A DNA stretch of 64,000 bases from the NCBI RefSeq assembly GCF_032854445.1, contig NC_088301.1, positions 12,518,281 to 12,582,280 of the forward strand, written 5' to 3'. The position numbers and the translations under genes are program-made. This stretch comes from Liolophura sinensis. Taxonomy: Eukaryota > Mollusca > Polyplacophora > Chitonida > Chitonidae. Every line of letters starts with the position of its first letter. Position 1 is the stretch's first letter. The notes beneath the pieces were generated by a model that made no database searches, was not told the DNA's origin, and saw only the letters and a program-made list of their open reading frames with translations. Shown piece by piece: positions 34,652 to 46,566 of this stretch.

Positions 34652-35118
34652 CGTGGAGACAACGAACCGACCTTAACTTAAATGCAATTCCTGAAGAGTT
34701 CACGATGTGGGTCACACAGGGACTGTTACATGGCCGACGTGCACGAAGCCCTCTTAACGTTAAGGACACGTAACTACCATGGCCACGTAATGCCTACAGC
34801 GTTGGTTGTCATGATAATTATATGCTCTTAACTTTAAGAGGGCTTTGTGCAAGTGGGCCTTGGGATCTTCTGATCTGAAAGTCAATTAAGTAACAATTGG
34901 GCAAAAGGGAAATCCCCATTACCTGCTGCTGGTAAACACTGTAATAACTGCTAATGCTTAACAAGGTGTGTTTATTTTTCAGTTACACGCGTTCGTTTCA
35001 TAAATACGAGGATATATTTTATAAATGCATAAGGCATTTTATAAGTATTACGTTTATTGTGTAAATACAATCATTTTTTTAATTAATTGGATGGGTTTAT
35101 CGCTTGAAAGAAGTATTT

Positions 35119-35388
35119 TTTATTTATTTATTTATTTGATTGGTGTTTTACGCCGTACTCTAGGATATTTCACTTATACGACGACGGCCAGCATTTTGGT
35201 GGGAGGAAACCGGGCAGTGCAGGGGTGGAGTGGGGGGGGGGGGACCCACGACCATCCACAGGCTGGTGGAAGACCTTCCCACGTACCGTCGGAGAGGAAG
35301 CCAGCATGAGCTGGACTTGAACACAGAGCGACCGCATTGGGTCATAACGCTACGCTAGCGCGCTAACCAACTGAGCGGCGGAGGCCCC
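35119..35388 (-). repeat. SINE-I copy, minus strand, full length
   Basis: On the minus strand it starts GGGGCCTCCGCCGCTCAGTT with TAGCGCGCTAGCGTAGCG (A-box side). It continues with TGTTCAAGTCCAGCTCATGC (B-box) and the body, and ends in GGCGTAAAACACCAATCAAA and (TAAA)n. An expanded G13 run at about 35231-35243 interrupts the body. The tRNA-like head could still carry a pol III promoter, but it is not a true tRNA because the acceptor stem and anticodon arm are not tRNA-like throughout. Confidence 0.95.
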
Positions 35389-36498
35389 ACTTTGGCTTTA
35401 TGGCTTTGGCTTGAAACCTTAACATGAAATATATTTTCAACTATTTACGATCTACTTGTACACGATATATGGCTGTCCTGAATGACATTGCTATGAAGGT
35501 ACAAAGAACAATATCACATTCATTTTTTCTTATATCGAAGTCCACGCTGATGAGACCCTCGGAATCAGGTAACGGCTAATGGAGACTCACTAAATATTGG
35601 TTACAATGAAAAAATACAGCTATTGAAAACCTCAAGGCTATTGTTGTTTAAGTAACATTATCCTCTGGGAAATAACATTGCATTTTGATGAGGCCATTGC
35701 TCGCCTCCCAGTCAGATTTAATCCTTATACAGTTTGCATACGCCATCTGGGCAGTATAACATGACAAACCAGGTCACTACCCTGATGCGGGTATTGTATT
35801 GAGACTAGCAATTCACTTCTAACTGCGGAGAACATGAAGTTTGGGCTGAATCTTAGCAATAGATGCGAAAAGTGTAGATTTCGCCTGACACGCAGTCTAC
35901 GTGTACTTATTAACTAGATGGTGCATAGTAAGAGCGTGCACCAAAGGACGACAGGCAGTGCATGAGAGGGGAAAATTCTTCCTTGGGCCGCACCTTGTGT
36001 ATCCTAGCCATACTACTACTGTACAGAAGTCAAATGAAGGCCTAGAGTGGCGCAACACAATAAATGAACGAACAGCACTCCCTGGCAGCTCTGTTGCAAG
36101 AATGTGTCTAATTCCGCTTAGTCCGGGATAGGGACTGTATGTTCACCGTGCTGAATAAGATTGGTACCTTGGATATATGAACAGTTGCAATCAAAGCCCA
36201 ACCTAGACACATATTTTGTCATCAACAACTGATAGCATGATGCATGATTTGACTACTAATTTGCACCTAGTCGCTTAGAACATACTTTGTCTCTTATCCA
36301 ACATCATTGAAAACTGTTGAATGCTTCACTTTGCACGATTCCGTTCTATTTTCGTACTTCATATACTTTCTTAGTTTTTTGGTAGTTTGTGTTTAAGGCC
36401 ATTTTGTGAATTGAGCTTGGGATTATTGACATGAAACGTTCTTACTGGTTGACGGCTTACGACGGAGTCTGTATCCACGCATATATTTTCATCGAATT
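35389..36498. other. No gene recognised
   Basis: No recognisable coding sequence, RNA gene or mobile element. The frame 35901-36131 (+) has no known similarity. Confidence 0.55.
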
Positions 36499-36665
36499 CA
36501 ATCGCTGTGACTTCAAGTTCAGATCATATTGGCTTCTTCTGTCGTGCGTTGGAAATTCTGTCAGCAACCTGCAACCCACGCCATTTGTCGAGGGTTTTCC
36601 CCGGGCTCTGTCCGGTTTCCCCTCACTGTAATGCCGTTGTGTAAATGAAATATTCTTGCGTATAG
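36499..36665 (+). repeat. SINE-I copy, strongly diverged
   Basis: CAATCGCTGTGACTTCAAGT (B-box region), CTGTCAGCAACCTGCA, CCCCGGGCTCTGTCCGGTTT and GTAAATGAAATATTCTTG preserve the family order. The head and tail are eroded. Confidence 0.75.
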
Positions 36666-37119
36666 AGAAAACGGCATTTCTTGATAATTCAAAATCCAAT
36701 TGATATTTAATGCCATAGTCACGAACTCATTCAATGGCAGTCATACTCATGAGTGGTGGAATCGGAGTGCAGGTTGTAAACTCCCGAACACTGACAATTT
36801 AATGACGAACTTTGACACTCTACAAACGGCCCTATAAGAATAATCTGTGGAGAATCATCACGAAAAGATCTACTGAGTCCGGCCTTGATGCCTCACTGAC
36901 AGTGACATGCATTCATGCTAATCTCTTAATGTATGTATGCTTAGAGTTAAAGGTCGCACATAACTTTTTTTCAGTCCATTAACGACGAGGAGTCATTAGG
37001 TGTGCATAAGTCGAGTCCATGCCGCCAAAATGCTGCTGCCACTGAAATATCGCGCTATGACAAACCACTTCTCACATTATACTGACACCAGGCCAACCAG
37101 TCATATTTCTATGCTATAA

Positions 37120-37123
37120 CCTC
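37120..37123. repeat. Target-site duplication CCTC (left) of solo LTR 2
   Basis: CCTC directly precedes TGTTACGG and recurs at 38119-38122 directly after CATAACA. Confidence 0.7.
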
Positions 37124-38118
37124 TGTTACGGTATTGAAAACAGCAACAGAAAACAGACTCAGTGACTCAATATTACAATGTAAACAATGCTTTATATATA
37201 AAATGAGACGTACAGTTTTACAGACAGTTCAACAACAACATACACATCAGTATTACCGGTCTTTACAAGTTTCCAGTTCACCTTTGCATCCCAAGGAATG
37301 TATTCCAGGAAATCCAACGTAAAGACCATGGGATAAACACACAATTCACAAATTGTCCTAGACAGGTACTTCGCCAGGTTAGCGAACACGAACACAGTAC
37401 ACAGGTTACACAGAACTGGAACCGTCAAGCCTTTGAATGACGTCACACCCGCAGAGCACAACACAGGGTAAATACAGGCATGGAGGTATAATTCACTTTA
37501 GAACAGTTTCCCGCAGAAACTCACAAACGAGCCGTTCAGAGACGTGGAGTAATGTCACCTTGTGGCAGAACGAACGTCCTTTACAAAACTGAAAACTTCA
37601 GTTTAGAGTCCTTGACGACCTTGTCGGTCAGGTGAGGTCAGCGTGTTAAACAAATTACACAGTCAACACTGTATAATCATAATAAAGATCCGAACACCAA
37701 TAAACGTGACTTCCGCAGAAATTCACATAATCCAGACATCAGTACTACTGTGGTACACAAACGGTGCCGGCGTAAAAATCTGTCCTCCCAAATGAAACTG
37801 GCATCACCAGCTCATATAAACATAATGGACTCGATACGAGAGCGTCTCACACTCTCCTGGCTCCCAGTGGATGCAGCAAAAATACCTCCCCTCTGCACAG
37901 AAAACACGGCTTATATACGTGTCAGGTGGATTCAACTATTTTTAAACACAGAGTTTAACAGCCAATGAACAGCCAGTTAAATAAACAGAGCCTTGAACAA
38001 GGTGCTTTCGGCCAGGTCCGCGCTGTACATATATAAAAGGGCCTGTTATGCTTATAACATATAACACAAAGGTCCGCAGACTAACAGTACATGAAACGTT
38101 AAATAGTCATACATAACA
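37124..38118. mobile_element. Solo LTR, copy 2 (about 1.0 kb)
   Basis: Second copy of the element at 14251-15260, in the same orientation. It has the same TGTTA...TAACA ends and a different 4-base target duplication (CCTC). Differences from copy 1 are small, for example short deletions near 37230 and 37500 and a 10-base insertion-like TATAACATATAACA stretch near 38052. Open frames shared by both copies (37192-37464 - and 37750-37968 +) are explained by their recent common origin. No retroviral-type genes lie beside it. Confidence 0.82.
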
Positions 38119-38122
38119 CCTC
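38119..38122. repeat. Target-site duplication CCTC (right) of solo LTR 2
   Basis: Identical to 37120-37123. Confidence 0.7.
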
Positions 38123-38999
38123 TCAGTGATGTATGCCAAGCGATTCAGCTGAAAGTAGAGTTTTTAGCTGAATTTGCTACAAATGTTTTTCCTCTCAGTT
38201 CCGAACGATACATATTTTAAGACACTTAACGGACTCATGCAATATCACTTTATTATCCACACTATTATAAAAGCCGATTCCCCTGTTCTTCATGCTCTTT
38301 CTGCCTTTGCGACCGAAAACGCCTGTGTGGTCATTGCACGGTCTAGTGTCTTTTGTGGCCCATTTATCTTCCACCAATAAGGTGTGCTCATTTGTAGGTC
38401 GAACACGTGGGAAATTACATCAGTGAAACTGACTGGAACAGGGTTTATACTCCTGTTCCCACATCCCGTTAGAAGTCCGACATTGTATATACTGGTATAT
38501 GGAAAAATATTCTAGAGCGTCCAAAGGCGTTAGAAACACAGCCGGCATCAAGCGATTTGGGAATTGGATAGGATGTTGTGAAGGACGTGGGCAAAATCTC
38601 AAAAGGAATATTCCGTCATATGTTCTTCAACAGCGCTTGATGACCTCTCTTAACTGATATGCAGAGCTGCCCACACACAAAGTGGACAGCTAACGGCAAT
38701 TTAGAGCCTGACAGAATTATAGCATTTGCTTCACTTTCTAGTTTTACATAAATGGATTTACGCAATTGATTTCTAGAATTCAAAGAGATGGAACCGATTT
38801 GTACGAAAGACAATCTGGTCTTTTGAACGGAATAAAAAGAAACATTATGAACTTTGGAAGTGTTCAGATAGAATTTCCATCGTGTATGAGACCGCATGTG
38901 TGTCATGTCATTTTGCACAAAGATAAATCTTGAATGTTTTCTGCATTTATACATGAATTGTCAGCGTTTTGCGTATTGTCACTGAAAGAGAACTGACTA

Positions 39000-39055
39000 C
39001 AGCAATCATGCAACTGCCCACGCTAGTCATGCAACTGCCCACACCAGTCATGCAA
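39000..39055 (-). repeat. Short tandem repeat, 22-base unit
   Basis: AATCATGCAACTGCCCACGC, AGTCATGCAACTGCCCACAC and AGTCATGCAATATG follow each other at a 22-base spacing. On the minus strand this appears as repeated CMT(G/S)VGS in a short open frame of no known function. Confidence 0.85.
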
Positions 39056-39595
39056 TATGAATGTGTTGTCTCAGATGTCACGATTTTTGCCAAGTAGCGA
39101 GCTTCAGTTGAGATGGCACCAGCTCGTATTGATCGCTGATGACATATCACGCTTGCAGAAAATGGGAGTGTGATCTGCTGGAGATGAGTTTCATTTGAAT
39201 CGTTGTATCATCTGGCCGACCGGCAGTCCTAAGATGCGACCGATGCACATTTCAAACAAGTGTTAATTTTGGCGAAGTAACCTTAAGATTATAATAAAAC
39301 ATATAAAAAAGGAAGTTCTCACCAGCACTTGTTTTAAATATAAATTTAGAGAAAAGCAATTTTAAACTTTACACCTTGTCATTCAGCTAATGTTATGAAT
39401 GAAAACTGCCGTGTGCCTTTATCAGTGATAATTTATGCGAATTTCAAAGGCTGGAAACTGAAGACTGGTCAGCATATAATGAAATATCACATATCCACCA
39501 TCGACAGTATGGCCAATGGTATGAACATTTGGAAATAATCTATTAGTAAACTGTCTTCTCACTACCGAGAAGAATCACACTGCCAAAGGCCGAAA

Positions 39596-39635
39596 AGGTG
39601 TGTGTGTGTGGGGGGGGGGGGGGGGGGGGGGGGGG
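39596..39635. repeat. (TG)n followed by a 26-base G homopolymer
   Basis: A short TG run leads into an uninterrupted G run at 39610-39635. Such tracts form G-quadruplexes and are error-prone in sequencing, so the length may be inexact. Confidence 0.9.
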
Positions 39636-40370
39636 TGCTTGCAGATTTTCCCACGTATGCTTGTGGTACCTAGGCCGACTTGTGGTTTATTAATCATGTT
39701 TTCTTTTGGTATACGTTCAAGGACTTGAATTAAATGTTTTGAGAACAAACGCTGTGGGAAAGTGGATTTCCGTTAGTTTTGCATCAGTGACTTTTGTGTT
39801 GCATTTAGTGACTCACTGTGCAATGAGCACCAAGAAATGTATAACCTCCAGCCTGAGGTTTTACCAGTCTATCGTAACTATATATCACACAAAGCAAGAA
39901 GTTGAAATTTTTTTATCCTACATCAAGATGCAACATGTCGATAGATCAAGATGTAACGTGTCGATCTCAAACCAGGCGTTTGTTTATGTACGTTTGTGGC
40001 TATTCATGTTAAACGTGCCAAAGGAGAAAGTATTGATAGCAATTGACAGGGAAAAGCATGTTAAAGCTGAAAAAAGCAAATGTAGGGAAGTTAAGGTTAA
40101 GAAAAGATTGTGTTACTCTGTACCTTGACAGAAATGATTTTCCATTCAGAAGTCAATCTGCAAAAACACTTCACACCACATGTGGCAAACCAGTGCAAAC
40201 GCTTTTGGCAGACGGCATCCTCATGTAAGGGGTATCAGTTGGCTGGTATTGTAAGGAGGGGAAATCTGGGTTGGCACAAGTTTTCCTGTCTGAATTCGCC
40301 TTTATGTGCTTTAACTGTGAAGAGGCACAAATCACCCGAGAGCTTCTCGTCACTGTCAATTTACGTCACG

Positions 40371-40425
40371 TCAAGTGGGAGGTCTGCCAGCAAGTTGCGG
40401 GTTTTTCCCTATCTTATCCACTGAC
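40371..40425 (+). repeat. Possible SINE-I fragment
   Basis: AAGTGGGAGGTCTGCCAGCA followed by AGTTGCGGGTTTTTCCC resembles the SINE-I stretch GTGGGAAGGTCTGCCAGCAA and its following block. No 3' end or tail is present. Confidence 0.4.
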
Positions 40426-42792
40426 TTAAAGGTATATCGATGATCTGCTAGACTGAAACAAGCCATATACAATAGCAAAAGCTGTGAAAGATATTTATTT
40501 CTAAAACGCAGTAAATACTAGGCGGGGCCATTGGTCGAGAGTGTTCAGGTGCAGCGAGGTGTCTACCCCAGAATGCACTCGCGTGACCCCGCCAAACGGG
40601 GATCTCAATAGGCAAGGCAAATAAATTCATCTCCAAGACGTAAATAAAGTGTCCTCAAGTCAACACCATCATCAAAATCAAGGGAAATATGCCAGTATTT
40701 TGTAGAATGTTGTACAAGAAGGAAAAGCGGTAATAATATAATTTTACAACTAAATGCAACTAGCAGTTTTGAAAACATTTTATCGGTACCTTTATGAGCC
40801 TACCTCTGCGCGGACTATTGTCATATTTCTGGCAGTAACATTGTTCATATAACGTAGCTATGTCGCCCACAGTAGAACCCAGACCAGTCTAGAAATCCGT
40901 TAGAAATCTCCCTATCAGCTTCAGATATCCAGCAGCAGAAATTTCAACTTACATTTACAACAACAGTTTTGCACTCGGCCTAAATTCACCCCAGCGAAGT
41001 GGTGTTCTGTATCTCTTGTCAGTTTTGACAGCTACAGAGCCAACTAAATTCGTTGCCAATAATTTTCGGATGTACCATCATTAGGTTGAATATCCACTGC
41101 CACAAAATCATAACTAACATGAGTGGGTCCATGCATGCGTGCGCGTGCGTGTGTGTACTTATGTATGCAGGCTTGGGTTTTTACGTCGAAGATGTCGGTC
41201 GTATAAGATCGAGAAATAGTTGGGTGTGTGTGCATATAATGTGCGTTCTTTTGTCAAAGCAACATATGCCGAAGGCATGACACCAGACTCTGTCAAATTA
41301 TCCTGACAGGGGGTAAGCCAATCCTGTTTTCCGTGCAACAAGTACAGTCACCCTTCAGCTTCAGAATGGAACAGCTCACGGGAGCTTCATATCTCCCTCA
41401 CTGTTTGACAATAACCGTCAAACAATCCGCCATCTGAAGTGTATCCTGGGATAAGAAGTTCACTATTCGATAGATATATGGCAATCTGGTTTAACTCAAG
41501 AGTATTGAATTAGCGAACAAATATATCCAACAATATATTCGATTTAGCAAGAATTTCACTGAAAACAAAGCTATACTGTGTTCAACCGGTGATATGCAAA
41601 GGAGCCATGAAGTCCCCTACAGTGAACGTTTTGGAGTTTATGTCGCGAGTGGTCCTTGGTTATTCACCAAAACAAGCGTTCCCATAAGTTTTCCTTTCAT
41701 ATGAAATCATCTGTAACAAATTCTGCATTGTCGCTGTTCTCACCATCCATTAATGATGTTTTCTACGAATATGAAAATAAGCCCTGTAAGCCGTGAAATG
41801 TACGCGCTAGTCCTTTCACCTGTATATATAACTTTCAGATACTGCTGATGGATCAACGCACACTATCGTAATTTCTGTCCCGATGTCCTCTTTGGCAGCT
41901 GTGCTGTTCAACTATTTCTGATGGACTTCAACAAAAAAAGCCCTATAGTGTTAACGTCAGGTGTCAGCTTTTCATCTCATGAAGAACTAGCGGTCTCAAT
42001 ATCTACAAACACTGACCGATGCGTTGAAGTGTCTCCTAGTTGACATGCTGTGTTCCTGATCTTTGGTACAACATGACGATTATATTGCCTATAACGGTGT
42101 GTCTGTACATGTGGCAGAGCTCTAAGACATCCTGCTTATTTTGTATCTCGTTATGGATTATAAATCCGAAAAAAGTTGTAATATATTCAGATTTTGTAAA
42201 ATACCCTATTATTTATCTGTCCAAAGTGACGTAGACATATTGCCTTCCCCTGCTTTGTGGGAGATGTGTAGTCTAAAGACTCGCCAATTTTTTAATTGGC
42301 ACAAATATATTTCGGTTAACCATTTGGCATATACCGTATTTAGTCCTGATACTCTGTCTGTGTAGTCTGGGATACGTAGTGGTTCACATCAGTGTAGCAT
42401 TTAATGGTAAATTGGACCATACCAGAAGGTGAGTGGTCAAGGGCGCTGCTTATGCGCATTCCAAAAATGCACCTCAAAACGTAAAAGCATATGATAACAA
42501 AAACAATAACACCCACCCCACAGAACAGCTATGACAAATTTTCAGTGACAAGCTATTTCAAAAACTCACTTCAAATGGATGAGGACAGCGTCCCCAAAAA
42601 CAGTGACAATGAAAACAACGTCATATTCCGAGGAGCTTTTACACGAAACCATTGACTGATGTACAGTGACAAGCAAAGGCATCAAGATATAGAACAAGAA
42701 CAACAACCCCTATAACAACAGGAGAAACTGAGCTGCTAGATATAGCAATGTTGCAGGAGCGTGTTGAATGCATGCTTTTTATTTCTTGACTT

Positions 42793-42795
<3 letters not shown>

Positions 42796-42826
<31 letters not shown>

Positions 42827-42840
42827 TCAAATATATATAT

Positions 42841-42891
<51 letters not shown>
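42796..42891. repeat. (AC)n and (AT)n microsatellites
   Basis: An (AC)n tract at 42796-42824 is followed by an (AT)n tract at 42831-42891 with one phase shift near 42851. They lie at the tail of a minus-strand SINE, where A-rich tails often seed microsatellites. Frames reading HTHTHT or IYIYIY are artefacts. Confidence 0.95.
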
Positions 42892-43077
42892 TCAAGAATA
42901 TTTCACTTATACGACAGCGGCCAGCATTATGGTGGGAGGAAACAACCCTCTGTAGGTTGCTGGAAGACCTTCCCATGTACGGCCGGAGAGGAAGCCAGCA
43001 AGAGCTGTATTTGAACTCACAGCGACCGCATTGGTGAAAGACTCCTGGGTCATTACGCTGCGCGTAATGGAGACCCT
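42890..43077 (-). repeat. SINE-I copy, minus strand, head rearranged
   Basis: From ACTCAAGAATATTTCACTTA through CAGCATTATGGTGGGAGGAA, GGCCGGAGAGGAAGCCAGCA and CAGCGACCGCATTGGTGAAA to CATTACGCTGCGCGTAATG. The tail end has become the AT microsatellite, and the tRNA-like head is cut short at about 43065. About 30 bases of the CCGGGCAGAGCCC block are deleted. Confidence 0.92.
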
Positions 43078-43750
43078 TATATACTATATATACTATATAT
43101 AGTTGGCTGCCATATTTATGTATGCCATATATATTTATCGTCGAACTTCACAATTTTATATGACGTCATATGACGACAACATGACTTCTCCAAACAAAAT
43201 TCGCTTGTTGGTAAGGCGGATTTAAGCTTTGCTATAAATGTGTTCTCAGGTTGATAATTATTCGGTTTGGAGTTGATCATAAGGGGAAAAGCCGAGTACT
43301 GGTATATAGGTGTATATAGTTGGCTGGAGTGAGGTATCCGGTGCCAGCAGGACGGCCTTGCAATTGTGCAGGACTGTGTACATATCGGTAACCGAACCAG
43401 TGCTACAAGGAGACACTTTTTGGATATGGCAGAAATACTAGTAAAGCTACTTTAAAACGCAATGAATCAATCAAGCTTTGTTTCATCGTCAGTCTCAGAG
43501 AACGGAAATGGGTTGTTCACACCGGCAGAGCTCAATATGTTACAAAGCAGAAACAGCGTTCTGTCGGTTTCACTTGTCTTGTGTGCCTGCGCAAGAACAG
43601 ATAGATGGCGTTTTTCACAATGCCTCAGTATACGCTGCTTGGCGGTGTGACCAATCTTTGATATTTAAAGCGCAAAACAGATGACCTTATTACTGTCGTT
43701 GTTCACAGAAAGACTAATTAAAAAAAATATGTTAACGGCTCAGTCGAAAG

Positions 43751-43900
43751 AAAAGGGATCAAACCCCGCTCGAGACATACCAATAGACATAAAAACAGTA
43801 CGAACTTGCTCGACGCGAACTTGCTCGGTAAACAAGATTGGTTGGCTCAGTGTCAGTATAATATGACTGGGTGGGATGTCATTTCTGGTGACTTTGGAAT
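43751..43900 (+). repeat. SINE-III fragment
   Basis: GGGATCAAACCCCGCTCGAG (B-box-like) is followed by ACTTGCTCGGTAAACAAGAT and then GTGTCAGTATAATATGACTG plus GGTGGGATGTCATTTCTGGTG. This is the order of the element at 51759-52040 and of a SINE type I associate with molluscs. The head and the 3' end are missing. Confidence 0.6.
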
Positions 43901-44747
43901 GACAGAACTTGCCATGGACAAGAACTGCAACACAAAGACAAACTGAGTTTCAGCTTGCTGCATGGTTTCACTATGAACAATTACAGATAGTTAGAAGCTG
44001 TCTATTTCGCCCATTTTAGACAAAGTATACGACAGTTAGTCTCAAAACGTTGGAGTGCATTTAATTGATACGTGGCTTTCATATCAAGTTAGAATTTTGG
44101 AAACCTCTGTTGGAATGGTTCATCGAACTGAATATCTAATAAAAGCGCTGGTTTAAAATGCTCCTGGCCAGGCAAACAAAAAGTATCCGCCGTAAGTGAA
44201 GCGAAGAAGTTATTAAGGAATGAAGTAGTTGATTCACACCCTAGTGCATCTAGCGATTTAAAATCAGTATGCTGGTGATGGTCGCAAAGTCTGCTTGATG
44301 CCCCCCCCCCCCAAGTCCCTGATCGGTTCCCGCACACGTAAAAATCGTTTTTTGAGATATTCCTGATTGTATATTCCTTACATACCCTTGCTTTGACCGG
44401 AAGTCGCATACATCTTACCTTTTGAAGTGGATTACACGTGCATGTAGCTATAATGCGTAGATATTACGCCCTAAGTAAGGAGTGGAAGTAACACATATGA
44501 CTGCACCCTAATCTGTGAACGGGTGAATTACCTTTCGGCAAAATGACTGGGAATAAAGTCGGCTTTCGGCAAAGCTGTTCTTGTAGACTATATTTATTGT
44601 TTATGTAATGTCTCTTACATATCTCTTTGGTAACTGTCAGGTTGTTTTCTAAATGAGTGTTGCGATCATCGAATTGGAACACCCCTTCATGGGTTACGAG
44701 AGATATACGAGTGCGAGATTCTTTGTAAATATTGATATATAGGTGTG

Positions 44748-44952
44748 TATTTATTTATTTTTTTGTGTATTTGCTTATTTGATTGGCGTTTTACGTTATG
44801 CTCAAGAAATATTTCACTTATATGACGGCAGCCAGCATTACGGGAGGAGGAAATCGGGCAGAGCCCAGTGGAAACCCACGACCATCTGTACGTTGCTGAA
44901 AGGCCTTCCCATGTACGGCCGGAGAGGAAGTCAGTATGAACTAGACGAACTC
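44748..44952 (-). repeat. SINE-I copy, minus strand, 5'-truncated
   Basis: The tail TTTATTTATTTT, GATTGGCGTTTTACGTTATG, AATATTTCACTTATATGACG, body and GGCCGGAGAGGAAGTCAGTA are present. The sequence leaves the family near ACTAGACGAACTC, before the tRNA-like head. Confidence 0.9.
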
Positions 44953-46286
44953 ATAGCCCCCTAGATGTGAGTAGATGAAGACTTAGACATGGTAAGATCA
45001 TTGAACAATGTCCAGTTAATTCACCGATATCTTCCCTGCTGAAGCTTTCATAGAAACATTACACTGGAGTTTCCCTACAATCCAATGCGAATGGACATGA
45101 GTATATGCTTTCGAGTAACTTTTCTCTTTTTGCTTAATTTGGCCCCTCTGCTTTGTGATTGAGGTCTGCTGGGAGAAATATATCGTGCCTGGCGAATGGA
45201 CTGGTGAATATGAAATGATTCAAGAAGCGTGTACTGATGTGTATGTATGACGTAGATATGATACACTGACTCTCAATGGTTCCACGGAACATAGGCCCAT
45301 TCGCTAGTGCAAGTCTCACAGGTGACCGTATACGCTCCCAGGCATGCCCTTGTTTGCCTTTTATCATTGACCAGCTGTCATGCAACCGTGAACTCCTATT
45401 CCTAATTTGTTTATTTCTGTCACTACTCAGACTTACGTGGTTTTGTATATATACCCAGCTTAAAAATACATCATAATGTACCCGCGTATTTCTTTGTCGT
45501 CGAGTATACATGAAGTGCTTTTCGCACTAGTAGGCTTACTGCCATCGCCATATTGGTTGCTGGGTTAACAGATAACTTGATGGTTTCGTTGGTGGGTTAC
45601 TCGCTATTCTAAAAAAATGATATACGTAAGATGGTCGGGTTGGGGATAAGTCAGTGGGAAATCACCGCGACATGCCTGGTTAATATAACCAACAAATGTG
45701 GCCCGGCCCAATGCATTCGGTGTGATTCAAACAATGGAGATCGTTAGCAATTGTGTGTTGTTATCTGAAGAAAGCGGTATTTTAAACCACTTAACACGAT
45801 TCCGTAACACTAAATGTCAACAGCTGTAATATGAAAGTTCACGGTAAGCTGACGTGTTGATCAAACCAATCAATTTGGATGGATTTTTTATCAGCTGATT
45901 AAAAACAGTTTTAACAACATCAGAGGGTTATATTTTATTCTAAGAACTGAAACGATTTAAACACGATTATTGTGACTACTGCTGTACGCAGAAAGACATG
46001 CGGTGAATTTCATGCTTCTGGAGTAGCTCTGGAGGAGCTCTTTACGTTTCGTGCGTTACGTAAAAACTATACTCTTCAAGATGTTTTTGTAAGGCTATGG
46101 TAACTGTTAATGCCAGCTCTTTCTACTTCACAGTATCCAGTAATTCCGGAGGCACCACACAACAGGTACACTCCTACATTGAACTGGCATTAAATTTTCA
46201 AACAGCTTAAGTTTTCAGCCATGTCTTTTATAGAAGTGTTTCCACAAGGAACACAATCCTCATTTAAAGGCTTCAATCTAAAAGAC
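44953..46286. other. No gene recognised
   Basis: No recognisable coding sequence. The minus-strand frame 45134-45511 (125 codons) has no domain and overlaps another frame. Confidence 0.5.
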
Positions 46287-46297
46287 CACACACAAAT
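46287..46297. repeat. Target-site duplication (left) of the SINE at 46298
   Basis: CACACACAAAT is repeated unchanged at 46556-46566. Confidence 0.85.
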
Positions 46298-46555
46298 TCA
46301 TTTATTTATTTGATTTTTGTTTCACGCTGTACTCAAGAATATTTCATTTATACGACGGCGGGCAGCATTATGGTGGGAGGAAACCGGACAGAGTCCTGGG
46401 GAAAGCCATGACCACCCGCAGGTTGCTGACAGGCCTTCCCGCGTACGGTCGAAGAGGAAGGCAGCAAGAGCTGGGCTTGAACACAGAGCGACCGCATTGG
46501 TGAGAGGCTCCAGGGTCATTGCAGCCCGCTGGTGTGCTAACCACCTCGGCCACGG
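46298..46555 (-). repeat. SINE-I copy, minus strand, full length with target-site duplication
   Basis: The minus strand runs from the tRNA-like head (GTGGCCGAGGTGGTTAGCAC, near 46555) through the B-box region and body to the (AAAT)n tail at about 46299. An 11-base direct duplication brackets it exactly, fixing both ends of the element. Three open frames across it (46317-46601 +, 46322-46576 -, 46368-46562 -) are by-products of the GC-rich SINE body. Confidence 0.95.
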
Positions 46556-46566
46556 CACACACAAAT
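46556..46566. repeat. Target-site duplication (right) of the SINE at 46298
   Basis: CACACACAAAT, identical to 46287-46297. Confidence 0.85.

Larger units (their letters stand above)
38123..42795. other. No gene recognised
   Basis: Longest frames here are 39706-40128 (+, 140 codons) and 38616-38954 (-, 112 codons). Neither shows a domain or a convincing exon context. A possible SINE-I scrap, a G homopolymer and a short repeat are listed separately. Confidence 0.5.

Noticed and set aside
39706-40128. 140-codon plus-strand frame as an exon
   Set aside because: No recognisable domain, no supporting splice context that I can see, and two other frames overlap its 3' part.
42761-43037. Frames rich in HT and IY repeats
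   Set aside because: They translate the AC and AT microsatellites and the adjoining SINE.
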